Assembly (NCBI RefSeq): GCF_000002235.5
Contig: NW_022145550.1
Location: forward strand, 958,501-1,022,500
Origin: Strongylocentrotus purpuratus
Taxonomy: Eukaryota > Echinodermata > Echinoidea > Camarodonta > Strongylocentrotidae
Reading direction: 5' to 3'
Length of the DNA stretch: 64,000 nucleotides
In this document: positions 1 through 12,200 of the stretch, piece after piece
How positions within the stretch are numbered: position 1 is the stretch's first letter
Layout: the number at the start of each line of letters is the position of its first letter
Position numbers and translations under genes: made by a program
The notes under the pieces: generated by a model
What the model saw: only the letters and a program-made list of their open reading frames with translations
Told to the model about the DNA's origin: nothing
Database searches by the model: none

Positions 1-36
1 AGAAGGAGGGTGTGAAGGAGAGAGAGAGGGGGGGGG

Positions 37-94
<58 letters not shown>

Positions 95-120
95 GAGGGG
101 GGAGGAGAAGGAGGAGGAGA
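1..120. repeat. GA/G-rich simple repeat
   Basis: Nearly pure purine tract (GA dinucleotides interrupted by G runs) at the left edge of the window. No gene. Confidence 0.9.
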
Positions 121-2127
121 AGAATCTGAGAGAAATAGAGATTGTGGTGATATCATAACATCATTTTAATACAATACACAGCACTACATTTCTTGAAGAT
201 ACCTCCAAATTCAATACAGAAGTATATTACGGGAAATATATTTTGTTCAATCACTCCTTATGAAACTTTGTGCAATCACAAATGGCAACAACAAGAAATT
301 GTTTATAGATATATCCTTAATTTTCACTTTCAGTAGAACTCGTTCTCAAAATTTCATAAATCAAACATGCAATACAAATAGTTTATTTCAATTTGGCACA
401 CTACTTGAGTATAGATATTGTGAACTATCATCAGATATCAAATTTCAATGCATTAAATTAATCTAATACTTTTTATTCGATTTCTATATTGTAAAGGTTT
501 ACTGACCATGCAAGGTTTTCTTTTACAAATTTTCAAATAAATACTAAATTCACTTTCTTTTAATTACAATTATGAACAAAAGCTAAACAGAAAATACAAA
601 GTCATTGATAGATTAAATAATCAAAAATTGCCTTATCTTCTAATTTCTATCCTATTTCAGTAACGAGCATGGCTCCCTTAAATTAAAAGTTGAATAAATG
701 GACAATTCAACAGATTAAATTACAACTACAATATACTGATTGGCAAGTGTCGACTATCTATATTGAGTGGTAGCATGTGTATCATTTTCTAAACATATCA
801 TCAATAAAACAAAAACATCTGTCGAATGATGTACACCTCATTTACTTGCATATAAACTACTACACAACTAGATTTGATGGATCAAAAAGAATGCATAGCA
901 GAAATAATACAACAACGGTAAATTGAAAAATAAAATAGCAGGAGAAAACTGATTGGTGGCGATACAACATTCATTAAAATATAGTGAGACAAATGAAGTT
1001 CTCGTGACCAATACTGTACAAATTAGATGAAGAAAACAAAATGGCTGCAAGAAAAATGAAATACACATGGAAAATGAAAGGGGGAGGGGAGGGACAGAAG
1101 AAGAAAGGAACTTCCTCTACATAAAGCAAGTACAGGGTTAGTGAATTCTAAAGATAAAGAAGGAAAAATGCTTATACAGTGAACTTATTGCATTGAAAAG
1201 CACCAACAAGATGTGTGGTGACTGAGCACAATCTTTACTCTAGGTTTTGTTTGAAGTCTTTATCTTATCAATTTACACAAATAATGTTTACTTGATCGTC
1301 ATATAGAGCATGTACTTATATTGTATCACTACATACACAGTCTGCACCAATATACTGGTGAGTGGTGAAGACTTGGTAGCACTATCAAATATGCATGCAA
1401 GAGACATACAACATTGTTAACCATTGTTCCTTTCCTGTTATAAACATTAAAGGAACAATTGCCTATAAATAAACAAAGGTACAGTTTTATAGGTAAAGTT
1501 ATCAAGTAGGTGGAATTGCAGTGCTTCTAAAAACTAAGCATCAAATAACATGAACATGAACAAATATATATTGGAAAATAAACAACATTTGGCAAACATA
1601 AGTATAAATAGAGAGGCCAACAAAGTGTACACAATTTACATTACATAATAGTAAATCTACTTTTTAAAATGCATACTTGGCAATCTAATGAAAGTTGGGC
1701 ATACTATAATTACAGAGTGCATGATTAAAGAATAGTGCTTCTTGCTGATTTACATTAGTCACCTGAAGGAATTCTTCATGATTTGCAATAAGGAGATTTT
1801 CAATCATCCTGTGCACCATTGATAATATCGTTGGGACATTTTTTTAAACCCGTTGAGTGCTATACCTCGTCTCATTCCAAAAAGGTTGTTATAGGAACCA
1901 CAGGGTCCGAGGTCCACATAGCCAATAAGTTAACTAGCAGTTGGATGGAGATAGTTTGATGTTGCAAAGTCGTTAACATACATTGATTCTTAAAGACAAC
2001 AAGTATAGGGAAAACCCCCACTGCATTCGCTAAACATACAACAGAGACACCTATTTGAATTTGTATTATGATGTGATTATCAATTTAGATTAGATGAGTA
2101 GGCAATTATCATCATATTTGCATCCTT
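121..2127. other. AT-rich non-coding stretch
   Basis: No convincing coding sequence, RNA gene or transposon ends seen. It lies 3' of the sialyltransferase and might belong to its downstream flank. Short open frames here are AT-rich noise. Confidence 0.5.
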
Positions 2128-2574
2128 CAGCCTTTTCACACACAGCTAAAATTTTATAAACATGATTAGTATAAACGTGTTTGAAACGTGTTTAAACTAA
2201 TCACGAGCCTTTCACACACAGAAATTTCGTTGCGATCGTTAATCGTTTCGTGATTAACTACTGCTCGTAAAATGCGCAGTAGTGCCATTGCGCATTGAAG
2301 GTCAGGTCATATCAAACAGAGCGGTCACTCCATACAGTTTAAACACGTTTAAACACGAAAAAACTTTCACACACAAAATGTCAAGCTCTTTAGATACAAA
2401 CTTCGTATCGGCAGCCTGCTTTTAGGGGCGTATGGATCGCGACTTCGTATCTATCCCAACATCGTATAAACGATGTTCACACTGGGAAAAAATTTCTATA
2501 AACATGTTGAAAACTGTTGAGTGATTCTAATCATCTCTGGAAACGATGAATTTTAGCTGTGTGTGAAAAGGCTG
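2128..2574. mobile_element. Short DNA transposon/MITE with perfect 26-bp terminal inverted repeats
   Basis: 2128-2153 (starting CAGCCTTTTCACACACAGCT) is the exact reverse complement of 2549-2574. Partial inner repeats are also present (GTTTAAACACG motifs, a second CTTTCACACACA near 2209 and 2361). At 447 bp with no open frame it is a non-autonomous element. I could not see a convincing target-site duplication, so the superfamily is left open. Confidence 0.75.
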
Positions 2575-3512
2575 CTGCTTGTGAAGTGGGAAGTGAGTTT
2601 GTTTATATGAAACAAATACTGCACAGTATATCATTAACGTATTCAGTGCCAATGTTCACAACTAAGGGGAATCGATAAACTACCGGTAGTCAATACCACA
2701 AGTGGTATATATGTACATGGGATCATTACAAGACCTGAAACAAGGAAATACAATAATTGGATTTACACATAACATCCATGCACTCATAAAAAGATGTACT
2801 GAAATACACGTTACCATTACAAGGCACTAGTACAGAAACATTCCTTTAGTTCAAGTACTGAGAGAGAGATTACTTATCAAAAGCAAAGTGACAACGAGAT
2901 GTACAGGGAATGTTACATGAAGAGTAAACATAATTCCATTTTCAAAAGGGGAAGTAAACCATGGCATCAAGTTACTTTAATGCTTAGTAAAAGCATTACC
3001 GGTAAAGAGGAAATAGAACTTTATGAAGCTTTGTTATGAAAAAAATGAAGACCTGCTTGGAGGAAGGTGAACAAAGTTGCTGATTTGTGTTCGATTAATC
3101 CAAGTTATCAAACTTCATAACTGTGTTATCTTTTATCAGATTTTCAACAAACACTCACTGGTAGGTTTCCATTCCAGGGTAGACCTCCGCTTCAAATAAA
3201 CCCAAAGGAAAAGGCTTCAACTACAAACCAACAAAATCATGCTTTCTACAAACTATATGGTATAATATAATTTGATAATGTTTAACTACTGGGGAATTGA
3301 TCATCAATCAACTTGTAAGGTTCTATATACATTGAAAGAAAGGGGTCACAACATCTTGGTAGAATAAAGTAAAGATCATGCACTTCACATTTAAAATACA
3401 ATTCAAACGATTGTCAAACCTACATGTACAGTGTATGAAGAATATTCAAGACAATAGGTTCATATATTCAGTTCTATAGCATCTACACAGAAGAATTTAC
3501 AATAATATATGC
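2575..3512. other. Non-coding stretch
   Basis: AT-rich with nothing recognisable in it. Confidence 0.5.
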
Positions 3513-3573
3513 TCAGAGCCAGAAGGGTGTTAACTATGTGTTAACGTATAAGAGTAAATTCCCTTCTGGCTCC
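3513..3573. repeat. Small foldback repeat (GAGCCAGAAGGG family)
   Basis: GAGCCAGAAGGG near 3516 is answered by CCCTTCTGGCTC near 3560, forming a short hairpin. A related hairpin lies at 13617-13697, and another half-copy (CCCTTCTGGCTC) near 13405. Confidence 0.6.
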
Positions 3574-3794
3574 AACTAGACGCTTTTAAGAGCCTAAGCT
3601 CTGTGTTAAAGTGAATGAGTTAATGTATGTCTGGCTCCAAGCATACAGTATATTACAAACTGAAGAGATAAGGAAAAAAAGGTACATAAATCCATAAATA
3701 TCATAGATATATAATCTCCAGCTTTTGTTCATGAACAATGACAATGCTCTTCCAAGATAATAAAGGAAGAGAGCAGATGAGAGACATAGAGGGC

Positions 3795-3852
3795 AAGATA
3801 TAGAGAGAGGGAGGGAGAAGGGTACTATCGTGTGAGACACACACAGATAGGA

Positions 3853-3888
<36 letters not shown>

Positions 3889-4032
3889 GAGGGAGGGAGG
3901 GGTGGCACAGAGAGAGAGAGAAAGAAAGAGAGAGATACAATGTATATATGTATATGGAGAGAGAGAGAAACAGACCGACTGAGAGAAAGAGAGACAGAGA
4001 CACATAGAGACACAGAAAGAAAGAGAGACAAG
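3795..4032. repeat. GA-rich simple repeat
   Basis: About 240 bases of degenerate GA repeats with a G run near 3879-3888. Long low-complexity frames (all Ser/Leu or Arg/Glu) are by-products of the repeat, not genes. Confidence 0.9.
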
Positions 4033-4611
4033 GGATAAAGTATCATTTGCTCTTATGTATTCCTGCAGTAGCAATACAAAATAAAGTTCTTATTTCTTCT
4101 TGTCTTAGTTCTTCAAATGCATTTCGCATGCATACCTTTGAATCAGGAAGACTGAAAACAAAATATTAGTGCAGATAATGTATTTGTGTATCGTCCCATA
4201 ACATTGAGAATGAAATAAGTGTGTCTCAAATATTTTTCTTTTTTGGTTTGTTTGTTTTGTTCTTTCTATACAGAAATGAAATATGGGATTATGGACTACA
4301 CAATTGACACAACCCTAAATAGATATAGTGATTATAAGATTACATAAAATGTATAAATGTATCATGAGATTTGCATGCACCAATACTATTGGGTGGGGTG
4401 AAGTCAAATTATAGCACTGTTATGATAAAGCACAAACATTAACATTGGCAATGCGTACTTACAATATACATAGATGTTTTCCTTTTTTTTAAATTACTAA
4501 CACAATTATGTAATAAAACAGATTTGTATAATACACATAAACAAAAGACATTAATATTTTCTATAATAATGCAGAGCGTTATACTAAATATATGTATAAT
4601 AAATTCATTTA

Positions 4612-4992
4612 AAGATAAAGTTGAGTTCTGGTCATGCGATTGCATATTGTAAGAAGCGGTGTGGAATAAATCAGAAAAGGATGATCATCTAGCATGAAGT
4701 ATTGGTGTGTACTGCAAGGTTCTGGAATCATCCAAATGATAAAAAAATTGGCCCAGTCTTGGTTAAGTTACAAGCACTGTACACAGAAAGATGTATATGG
4801 GACTACATGAAAATGTGGCATAAAAATCTGTCCCGATTTGTATGCTGTTACATGCCATAGAATGTGAAGGCATTTGAAGAGCCATGCTTTTCAGAGAAAA
4901 TGTTTTATCTGATGTTCTTCCACACTTGCATAATAACAATGACAACGCTCACAAATTATTTTTCACCTCTTCCCAGAACTCAACCTTCTCTT
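4612..4992. mobile_element. TA-flanked MITE, family B, copy 1
   Basis: Ends are AAAGATAAAGTTGAGTTCTGG-like and the inverse CCAGAACTCAACCTTCTCTT, each bordered by TA. A second copy of about the same length, same orientation and clearly the same sequence lies at 57580-57967. TA borders fit a Tc1/mariner-type origin, but no transposase is present. Confidence 0.75.
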
Positions 4993-5190
4993 TAAAATGG
5001 ACTATATGCGTTATGCAGCCTAATGATACACACATCTATACTCTTTGGTTTATCTTGAACATGATGTAAACTTCATGGATATCTGAGTAGTATGAGTAAC
5101 CCTGTTCCCTATTCAGCTTTATGTCAATACAAAACAAGTCTTGCTGTAACAAAAAAAGAGGAGGAATATATTTAGCTATCAGGAACAAGC
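4993..5190. other. Non-coding stretch before the minisatellite
   Basis: Nothing recognisable. Confidence 0.4.
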
Positions 5191-5192
5191 AT

Positions 5193-6080
5193 TGATACTG
5201 GTATATCACAAGTCCAATGAAACAGATAAAGCAAATTAATAGCTTTTGATTAATTTTACATAATTTAAATATTTATTATCAATACTGGTGTATCACAAGT
5301 CCAATCAAAGAGATAAAGCAAATTAATAGTTTTCATTTACATAATTTAAAATATTTATCATTAATACTGATGTATCTCATGTCCAATCAAAGAGATAAAG
5401 CAAATTATCAGTTTTTGATTACATAATTCAATATATTAATCATTAGTGTATCGCATGTCCAATCAAAGAGATAAAGCAAAGGAACTGTTTTTGCCTACAT
5501 AATTTAAAATATTTATCATTAATACTGGTGTATCAGAAGTCCAATCAAAGAGATAAAGCAAATTAATAGTTTTTGTTTACATAATTCAAAATATTTATCA
5601 TTAATACTGGTGTATCTCATGTTCAATCAAAGAGATAAAGCAAATAATCAGTTTTTGATTACATAATTTAAAATATTTTTCATTAATACTGGTGTATCAC
5701 AAGTCCAATCAAAGAGATAAAGCAAATCAACAGTTTTTTTATTACATAATTCAATATATTTATCATTAGTGTATCGCATGTCCAATCAAAGAGATAAAGC
5801 AAAGGAATTGTTTTTGATTACATAATTTAAAATATTTTTCATTAATACTGGTGTATCACAAGTCCAATCAAAGAGAAAAAGCAAATCAACAGTTTTTTTA
5901 TTACATAATTCAATATATCTATCATTAGTGTATCGCATGTCCAATCAAAGAGATAAAGCAAAGGAATTGTTTTTGCCTACATAATTTTAAATATTTATCA
6001 TTAATACTGGCGTATCACAAGTCCAATCAAAGAGATAAAGCTAATCAACAATTTTTGTTTACATAATTTATAATATTCAT
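5193..6080. repeat. 80-bp minisatellite, about 11 copies
   Basis: Tandem array of a unit of about 80 bases built around TATCACAAGTCCAATCAAAG and AGATAAAGCAAA, followed by an AT-rich half (TTACATAATTTAAAATATTT). Copies start near 5193, 5281, 5361, 5443, 5521, 5602, 5685, 5764, 5845, 5923 and 6003. Two variants recur: TACTGGTGTATCACAAG and TTAGTGTATCGCATG. The pairs at 5685-5844 and 5845-6002 are almost the same dimer, so part of the array grew as about 160-bp units. Confidence 0.9.
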
Positions 6081-6410
6081 CAATTTGGTGACTTTCTATT
6101 TTAGTATCAAAGGCAAGAGATGAAATAAATAAGTTTTGATTGCAATTTCATTAATTTGTTCCTATATCAAATTGTTTTTACATTGCATTGTCTATAAACC
6201 ATGAACAAATTATACATGGGAACATGTACATGCACATTGGTCTATGCTGTTTGATGCCTGGTATAATTTGTACTTCATAAATGTTTGAAATTTTGAATCT
6301 AAAGAGTTCTATTTTAACAATTATGGTATGTCAGAAGACAATTTCCACATAATACAATCCCTCTGTATCAAGAACGTACATGTACTTCTATGAGAATCAT
6401 TGGGCACACA
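6081..6410. other. Non-coding stretch
   Basis: AT-rich, nothing recognisable. Confidence 0.4.
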
Positions 6411-6509
6411 TCGTCCTTGTTTTCACGAAGTGACGGTAGTGAGGAAAATCGTAACGCAAAGTGAATGCAATTTTTTTTCACTACCGTCACTTCGTGAAAA
6501 CAAGGACGA
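6411..6509. repeat. Perfect 32-bp foldback hairpin
   Basis: 6411-6442 (TCGTCCTTGTTTTCACGAAG...) is the exact reverse complement of 6478-6509, with a 35-base spacer. No mismatches are seen. It is probably a tiny foldback or MITE relic of recent origin, or kept by gene conversion. Confidence 0.85.
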
Positions 6510-8647
6510 CATGTTGGAGGAACATTATTTAAGTGTGATGAAAATATACTTGATTGTCACTGAAACACTGCATGCAGTTACATTTGAAAATAAACCATAA
6601 ATAAAACTTTATAATACTGTCAGGTTGGATGAACAAATATTTTTCCATTTTAGGCTACATTTCCAGCATATCATAATAAATTTGAATGTGTGAAGGAACA
6701 CATTAAATATTCTGTCCTGTTGATGTTTATCAAAGTATGTAACTAAAATATGACACTCCAGTCACATGTTCCAAACAAATATTCAATTATAATGCCACGC
6801 ATATAATGTCGCTGTGCCACTTTGTATTCATCCTACCTTATTGTTTCCAGTGAAATATTAATCTACATCTACACTGGTGTTAAAAGGGTTGTCATGGAGA
6901 CATGGAGCTAATAGAAACTGGAAATTGATAATTCAGCAAAAATGCACATGTAGCAATTTTGGCAAATGAGTGATTATGCAGAGGCAAAGAAATTCTGTAG
7001 TCATTCAAAAACTACCACCACTTTATCTTGGCAGTGGCAATCCAATGAGGAGTCTTTAATACAGAAAGCAGGTAGGTAAATCCAGATTAATGTTTAAGCA
7101 ATTCAGCTCGTATTTAATACAAATTGGCTGCTTAGTGATGACTGCCAGAGCATTACATCCTTTTTCCAAATGTAATAAATTATATGAGAAATAGTCAAGA
7201 AAAATAACTAAATGCTCATCAGCAAGTCTGCGGTACATGTATGTAAACATGCACAGAGATGAAGATTGTGAATATTTGTAATTTTTCCTCTCCAGCACCA
7301 GATTCAAGTAATAAAGATATTAAATGGTCATTGCATGCATGTATCTTTTGATGTGTACATACATTTTACTTAAATACTCAATGTGTTTGTGAGCACCTAT
7401 GTAATGTTTGGACACTACAAAATAAATAATATCCAAGAATTACATGCCTTCTCTCCCTCTCTCTCTCTTCTATTTTTGGTATTCTTTTGTTTGGTTTGTT
7501 TTGGTTTGTTTTTTGTTTGTTCATGATTACATATCATCAGTATGAAGGGAATCAAATGGCTATTCATTGTTAATCTGTAAGACAATAGGATAGTGTCTGA
7601 CAAAATACATTCAACCATAGCAGCACACCTGAAGCTCTTAGGCTCTTATCAAAACCTCTACACATTGTCATGAAGCTAAATCATATTGACACAAGCAATT
7701 AATGGTGTTTGAACTTCAACTGAGTACAGGACTGTGTGATAAGCCCTACTCACAGCTTTGGTTTCTCTTTTTCATCTTAATACTAAACAATCAATTAGGA
7801 AAGCCCCATTTGTTCTTCTGATACTAAATAAATAAAGAAAATTGGTCATATGACACAAGTTTCATACAGCACACTTAACTGATAAGGAGAGGTGCCTTCC
7901 AACTTCAGGAAGATTTCCTATGCAATAAATTGTGTGTATCGGAAACACTTGAATTCCTCTGTGATTGCATTAGGTTAGAAACTCAAGTAGATAAACATAC
8001 ATGTATAAATATATACCTTTAGTACAATAGCAAAATGTATATCGCTATATATATAGTTACTTCAATGACGTATATGGCCAGCCCCAAAAGTTTATATGCA
8101 TGTAAAAAGCACATCCATACACTAAACAAAAGGATAGATCCTTCCATTTCCCCCAATCTTGGAGTAATCTTATTCTTATTGTAGTTACACAATTTCAGTA
8201 TCATTCTATAGAAGTTAAACTGAAGTTTGAACCAAAATTGACTTGGCTTAAATATTGAAAACTGCATGGCTACGAATGGAGGGATTTTCATTACCTGGTA
8301 CTTCTACTCAAAGAATGAATCCCTTTAAATACTGTGCTGAGAAAACTCAATAATCTTTTAAGGAAATGCACATTAAAGACCTATTTGTATCCATGACAGG
8401 TGAGGTTCAATTTATAATCTGATTGTTATTTTAACTGCTAAATGTGTATCTCCATTATTTGTTTTCAGCTTTCTACCCATTCATAAATAATCCCTAACAC
8501 CAGGATGTTTGTAATATTAGACGATCAGTATGGCACCAGGTTGTTGCAGCATTGATAAAAAGGGGTGGTTCGATCAGAAGGTCATTGTGCATATAACTGC
8601 AGGATGTCCAATGCAGAGGGATGTTAAACTAGCAGACAGACAGAATC
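6510..8647. other. Sialyltransferase 3' flank / possible 3' UTR
   Basis: AT-rich with no coding signal; a short CT tract lies near 7450-7470. It follows the stop codon on the minus strand, so its right-hand part is expected to be 3' UTR. I could not place the polyadenylation site. Confidence 0.4.
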
Positions 8648-9230
8648 CTATGCGGCAGGGTCCTCAGGAACATGCTCCTCTATCAAATCAGCATCAAGTT
8701 CTCTCACCCTCTCTTCTCCTTCAGCTCCCTCCTCCTCCTCCTCCTCCTCCACCACTACCCCCTCTTCTTTAACATCTTTAATACCATCTTCTAAAGCACC
8801 TTTATGATCTGATATCGCCACGCCCTCCTCTGCACCTTGTTTCTCACCACCTGTCCTGACACCCTTGGTATCTAGGGGTACATTGTTCACCTCCTCTTTG
8901 GTCTTAGTTCTCTGGTTGTTCTCAGGTTTACGCACCACCAGAGAACTATTCACTTTATCTTCATTTGATCTGTTATTCATCCTTTCTTTGTACTGCATAT
9001 AAGCCTTCTGGAAGACGGTCTCTTTCTGGACCTTGGGATTGTACTTGTGGTTCTCCCACGTCGGTGTGTGGAAGCGGATGTCATACATGGACGCCCATCG
9101 GCCAAAGGCCACCTTCTCCGTCATGAACTTGTGGCCAGACGTCAGTCGCCTCTCGCTCTTCTCGTAGTACTTGCACTCCGTCTGAAGTTTATCAAAGTAG
9201 TGATAGTAGGTTTGGTCGTTGGGATGCTCT
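8648..9230 (-). CDS. Sialyltransferase exon 5 (motifs III and VS, acidic extension, stop)
   Basis: Starts after the acceptor TTTGACAG at 9230 and ends with TAG at 8650-8648. The first part, EHPNDQTYYHYFDK, carries motif III; SGHKFMTEKVAFGRW carries motif VS, with the H and E four residues apart that bear the proposed catalytic His. The catalytic fold should end near FHTPTWE. About 135 further residues follow: a basic/polar linker, then a strongly acidic region with a run of seven Glu encoded by a GAG/GAA repeat, ending HVPEDPAA. The run comes from a CTC/CCT microsatellite on the plus strand. No homologue of this tail is recognised. Confidence 0.86.
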
Positions 9231-12200
9231 CTGTCAAAGAGGGAAAATAGAAAAGTTTTATTTTCAATTTTATACAACTCACTCCTAGATCCTAATCGAA
9301 TGATTGGTCAAACGCAGTCACGTGTGATTCATTAACTGGGTCTACGTATATCCCATGTTTTTTTAACGAAAAAACATGCAATAGTTCCAGCACTATCCAA
9401 CACTTTTTAAGTATGCATTGCACCGCATTGCTGTAGAGGTAAGTGCGCTTTAATATACCAAGGAGATTTAACATAGCACCGAGTGTAAATGAGTATAGAG
9501 GTAAGTGTATTTATCTATATGAGTGAACTAAAGTAAGCCTATTTAAATTGGAATTTTTTGTCCCAAACAATCTTTACATTAATTTTTGTTACATCTCACT
9601 ACAAGGATCTAGTAGTTTTGTTATAACCAATGATGTATGATTTAATTTGATTTTGTTGATTAAACGATCTATCCACCTTTTAAGATGCATCTTGTCTCTT
9701 GTTGATGCATACTGTAGCCGAAACTAGAGTTCAGATAGATCTAATAATGAAAATAAATGAACTCATTTGCATGCATCATCAATATATCAAAGGAAACCTA
9801 ACCCCAAAGAATAAGTGAAGGAATTCTGAAAGTGAGATGTATTCCTGCCCTTTGATGTATAATATTCCCTACGAAAATGTACAAGAGAAATATAAATGAA
9901 GATGTTCCTGGCATGAAATGATGCCTTTTAGCATGACATTGGCGCAGCCATTTTCTTGAAAATGTGACGTACCAGTTGAAATTGTAGGACTACATGTATC
10001 ATGCACCAATTTAGTTGAAAAGAATTTTCAAATTAATAATGAAACCTTTTCGATGAAGAAAAATCATAACTGAGAAGTTAGAAATTATATTTGGTGAAAA
10101 ATACATAACAGGGGAACAATTGTAACAAAATTCATGTATTTACTACACTATAGCAGTTGACAAATCTATTTCATTTATGAGAAACCTTCACCCTAAAAGA
10201 GCACCAACTTATTTATGCAATTTGCGTTCTGGCAATCGTAGTACAAAGGATAATAGGTGAATGAAATTCTTCATCACCCACACACCTGGGAAGGAAGCAT
10301 CCATAAATTTGAATACATTAACTTGCTATACGACTTTGTATAGTACGTCACGTTATCAAGAAAATGGCGATCGATGTTCATGTCGTGTTGAGAAACTGTA
10401 CATTATTCTTGCTTTATTCCTCTCTCATACACTTTGGTGGGGAATCTTGCAGATTAATGGGAAATAATATAATACATCTCTCAGAATAAGTAAAGTTATC
10501 TCTTGAGGTTCGGTTACCTTTAATGTTATTGTAAAGACATTATCAATAGCATCTATACGGGTAGATGAAATGACATGCTTTACAGCGGTGGAATGATGTC
10601 TAGTTTACATGAGCTAGGTACATGTAGATTATGCTTTATTTCCTGAAAATTAACTGTTATGGAAATAAACGTCAAAACAAAGATTCATTGTATGGACTAA
10701 AATGAGTCCATCTACTACAGCTGTACTTGTAGGTAATCTATGCGAAAGTGGAACAGGATGCCCCAACCCCCGTCAATCTCAGAACACATTTCTAAGGGTA
10801 TTTGATACAAAAATGTAATAATGGTAGTCAAAGGGTTTAATGAAACATTCAGTCTTAAAACAGTTTGAAACAGAAATGGGATTTGTGCCAGATATCGTGT
10901 TACATCTTAATTTATCAAGGGCTCCTTGCCACATACAAAAACTATGTAGAGTACATGTACTAGATGTATTATACAGACATTCCCAACCCATATCAACTTC
11001 AGAACGATAGCCTTGGATATTAATAACCTAGCTACATGAATGAATGTTGATCTTCAGTATTCAACTTTCAAACCATGATCATTGGAGTCACATACTGTAC
11101 ATGTACATGATGGGAGCTAGTATGCAGCCATGCCAGGCTATTGGTACATGAAGGAATGCATGAATACAGGCCTGTACACAATACACATGTACACATGTAC
11201 ACATATATATAGCTCAAAGGGAATCATCTTGAAGGTACTATAATCGTCAAAAAATCATTCTTCGTCCAAAGAATTATTCGAACCAATAGTAGAAAGCAAA
11301 ATTATAGATTTTTGATTGGCAAGAATGGTAATACCTACATTGTACATGTACATGTGTACATGTATACCGGTAATGAGTTCATGGCTATAAAATTAAAGCT
11401 GCCAATGAAGAATTTGACATTTCATTGCTATTTGCTTCACGCGCTTAAATATTGACCATGTCATAAAACTGCAGAACTCTTTTTTTTCTTCTCCATGTTA
11501 AATACAATGATGTCAATTCATGATGAGCACGTCAATATATTGAACAGAACCTTACTGGTAGTTTTAACCCATCCCCATCCACTACATTGCCTAGACCTTA
11601 ATACAACTGTACAAGTTAAAGGTTTTCCATTTTCAGAAGGTTTTAAGGATGTTAACCATGTCTGAGCTCATGTCGAAGCTTAAAATTTACTCCTTTTGCT
11701 TGCCTCAGTAACCATTATCTTCACCATAAATGTAGGTGGGGCCTATTGACCTACATGTCGTATAAAGGCATAGCTGATATCACCAACAGCTGAACCTTTA
11801 TACTCTAGTGTCATGTCATTACAATTGTAATTGTCCTAAACTTTAATTACGCTTGCGCCTAACAGATCACCTTCTGCAGCCTCCATCTGAACGTATTTAC
11901 AATACACTATGCACACTCTAAGTGACATGCAATTAGCTAGATATCGATCAATGCAATTATCATCCTCCATCTCAATGACCACTTAACGAAACACGTGCAC
12001 ATGATTTCTTGATAATTACAGTTTTTTTGAGTTCTACATGTTTACATATAAAATTTAAAAGTCACATCAAATTAAACCACTGCCTGCAAGAACCAAATGG
12101 CTCCTTTGAAAATGACTTGGTAACATTGTTGAAGGTTGATGAAAAAAAATGGTGAATTTTTGTATGATTGTATGTTACTTAATATATTCCTTCTACTGTA

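Noticed and set aside
3586-4074. Long Ser/Leu-rich or Arg/Glu-rich open frames on both strands
   Set aside because: They run through a GA/CT simple repeat; no splice or family signal.
5193-6080. CRISPR-like array
   Set aside because: The units are contiguous 80-bp tandem repeats without unique spacers, in a eukaryotic genome; it is a minisatellite.
9047-9250. Plus-strand open frame over sialyltransferase exon 5
   Set aside because: Antisense shadow of the coding exon.
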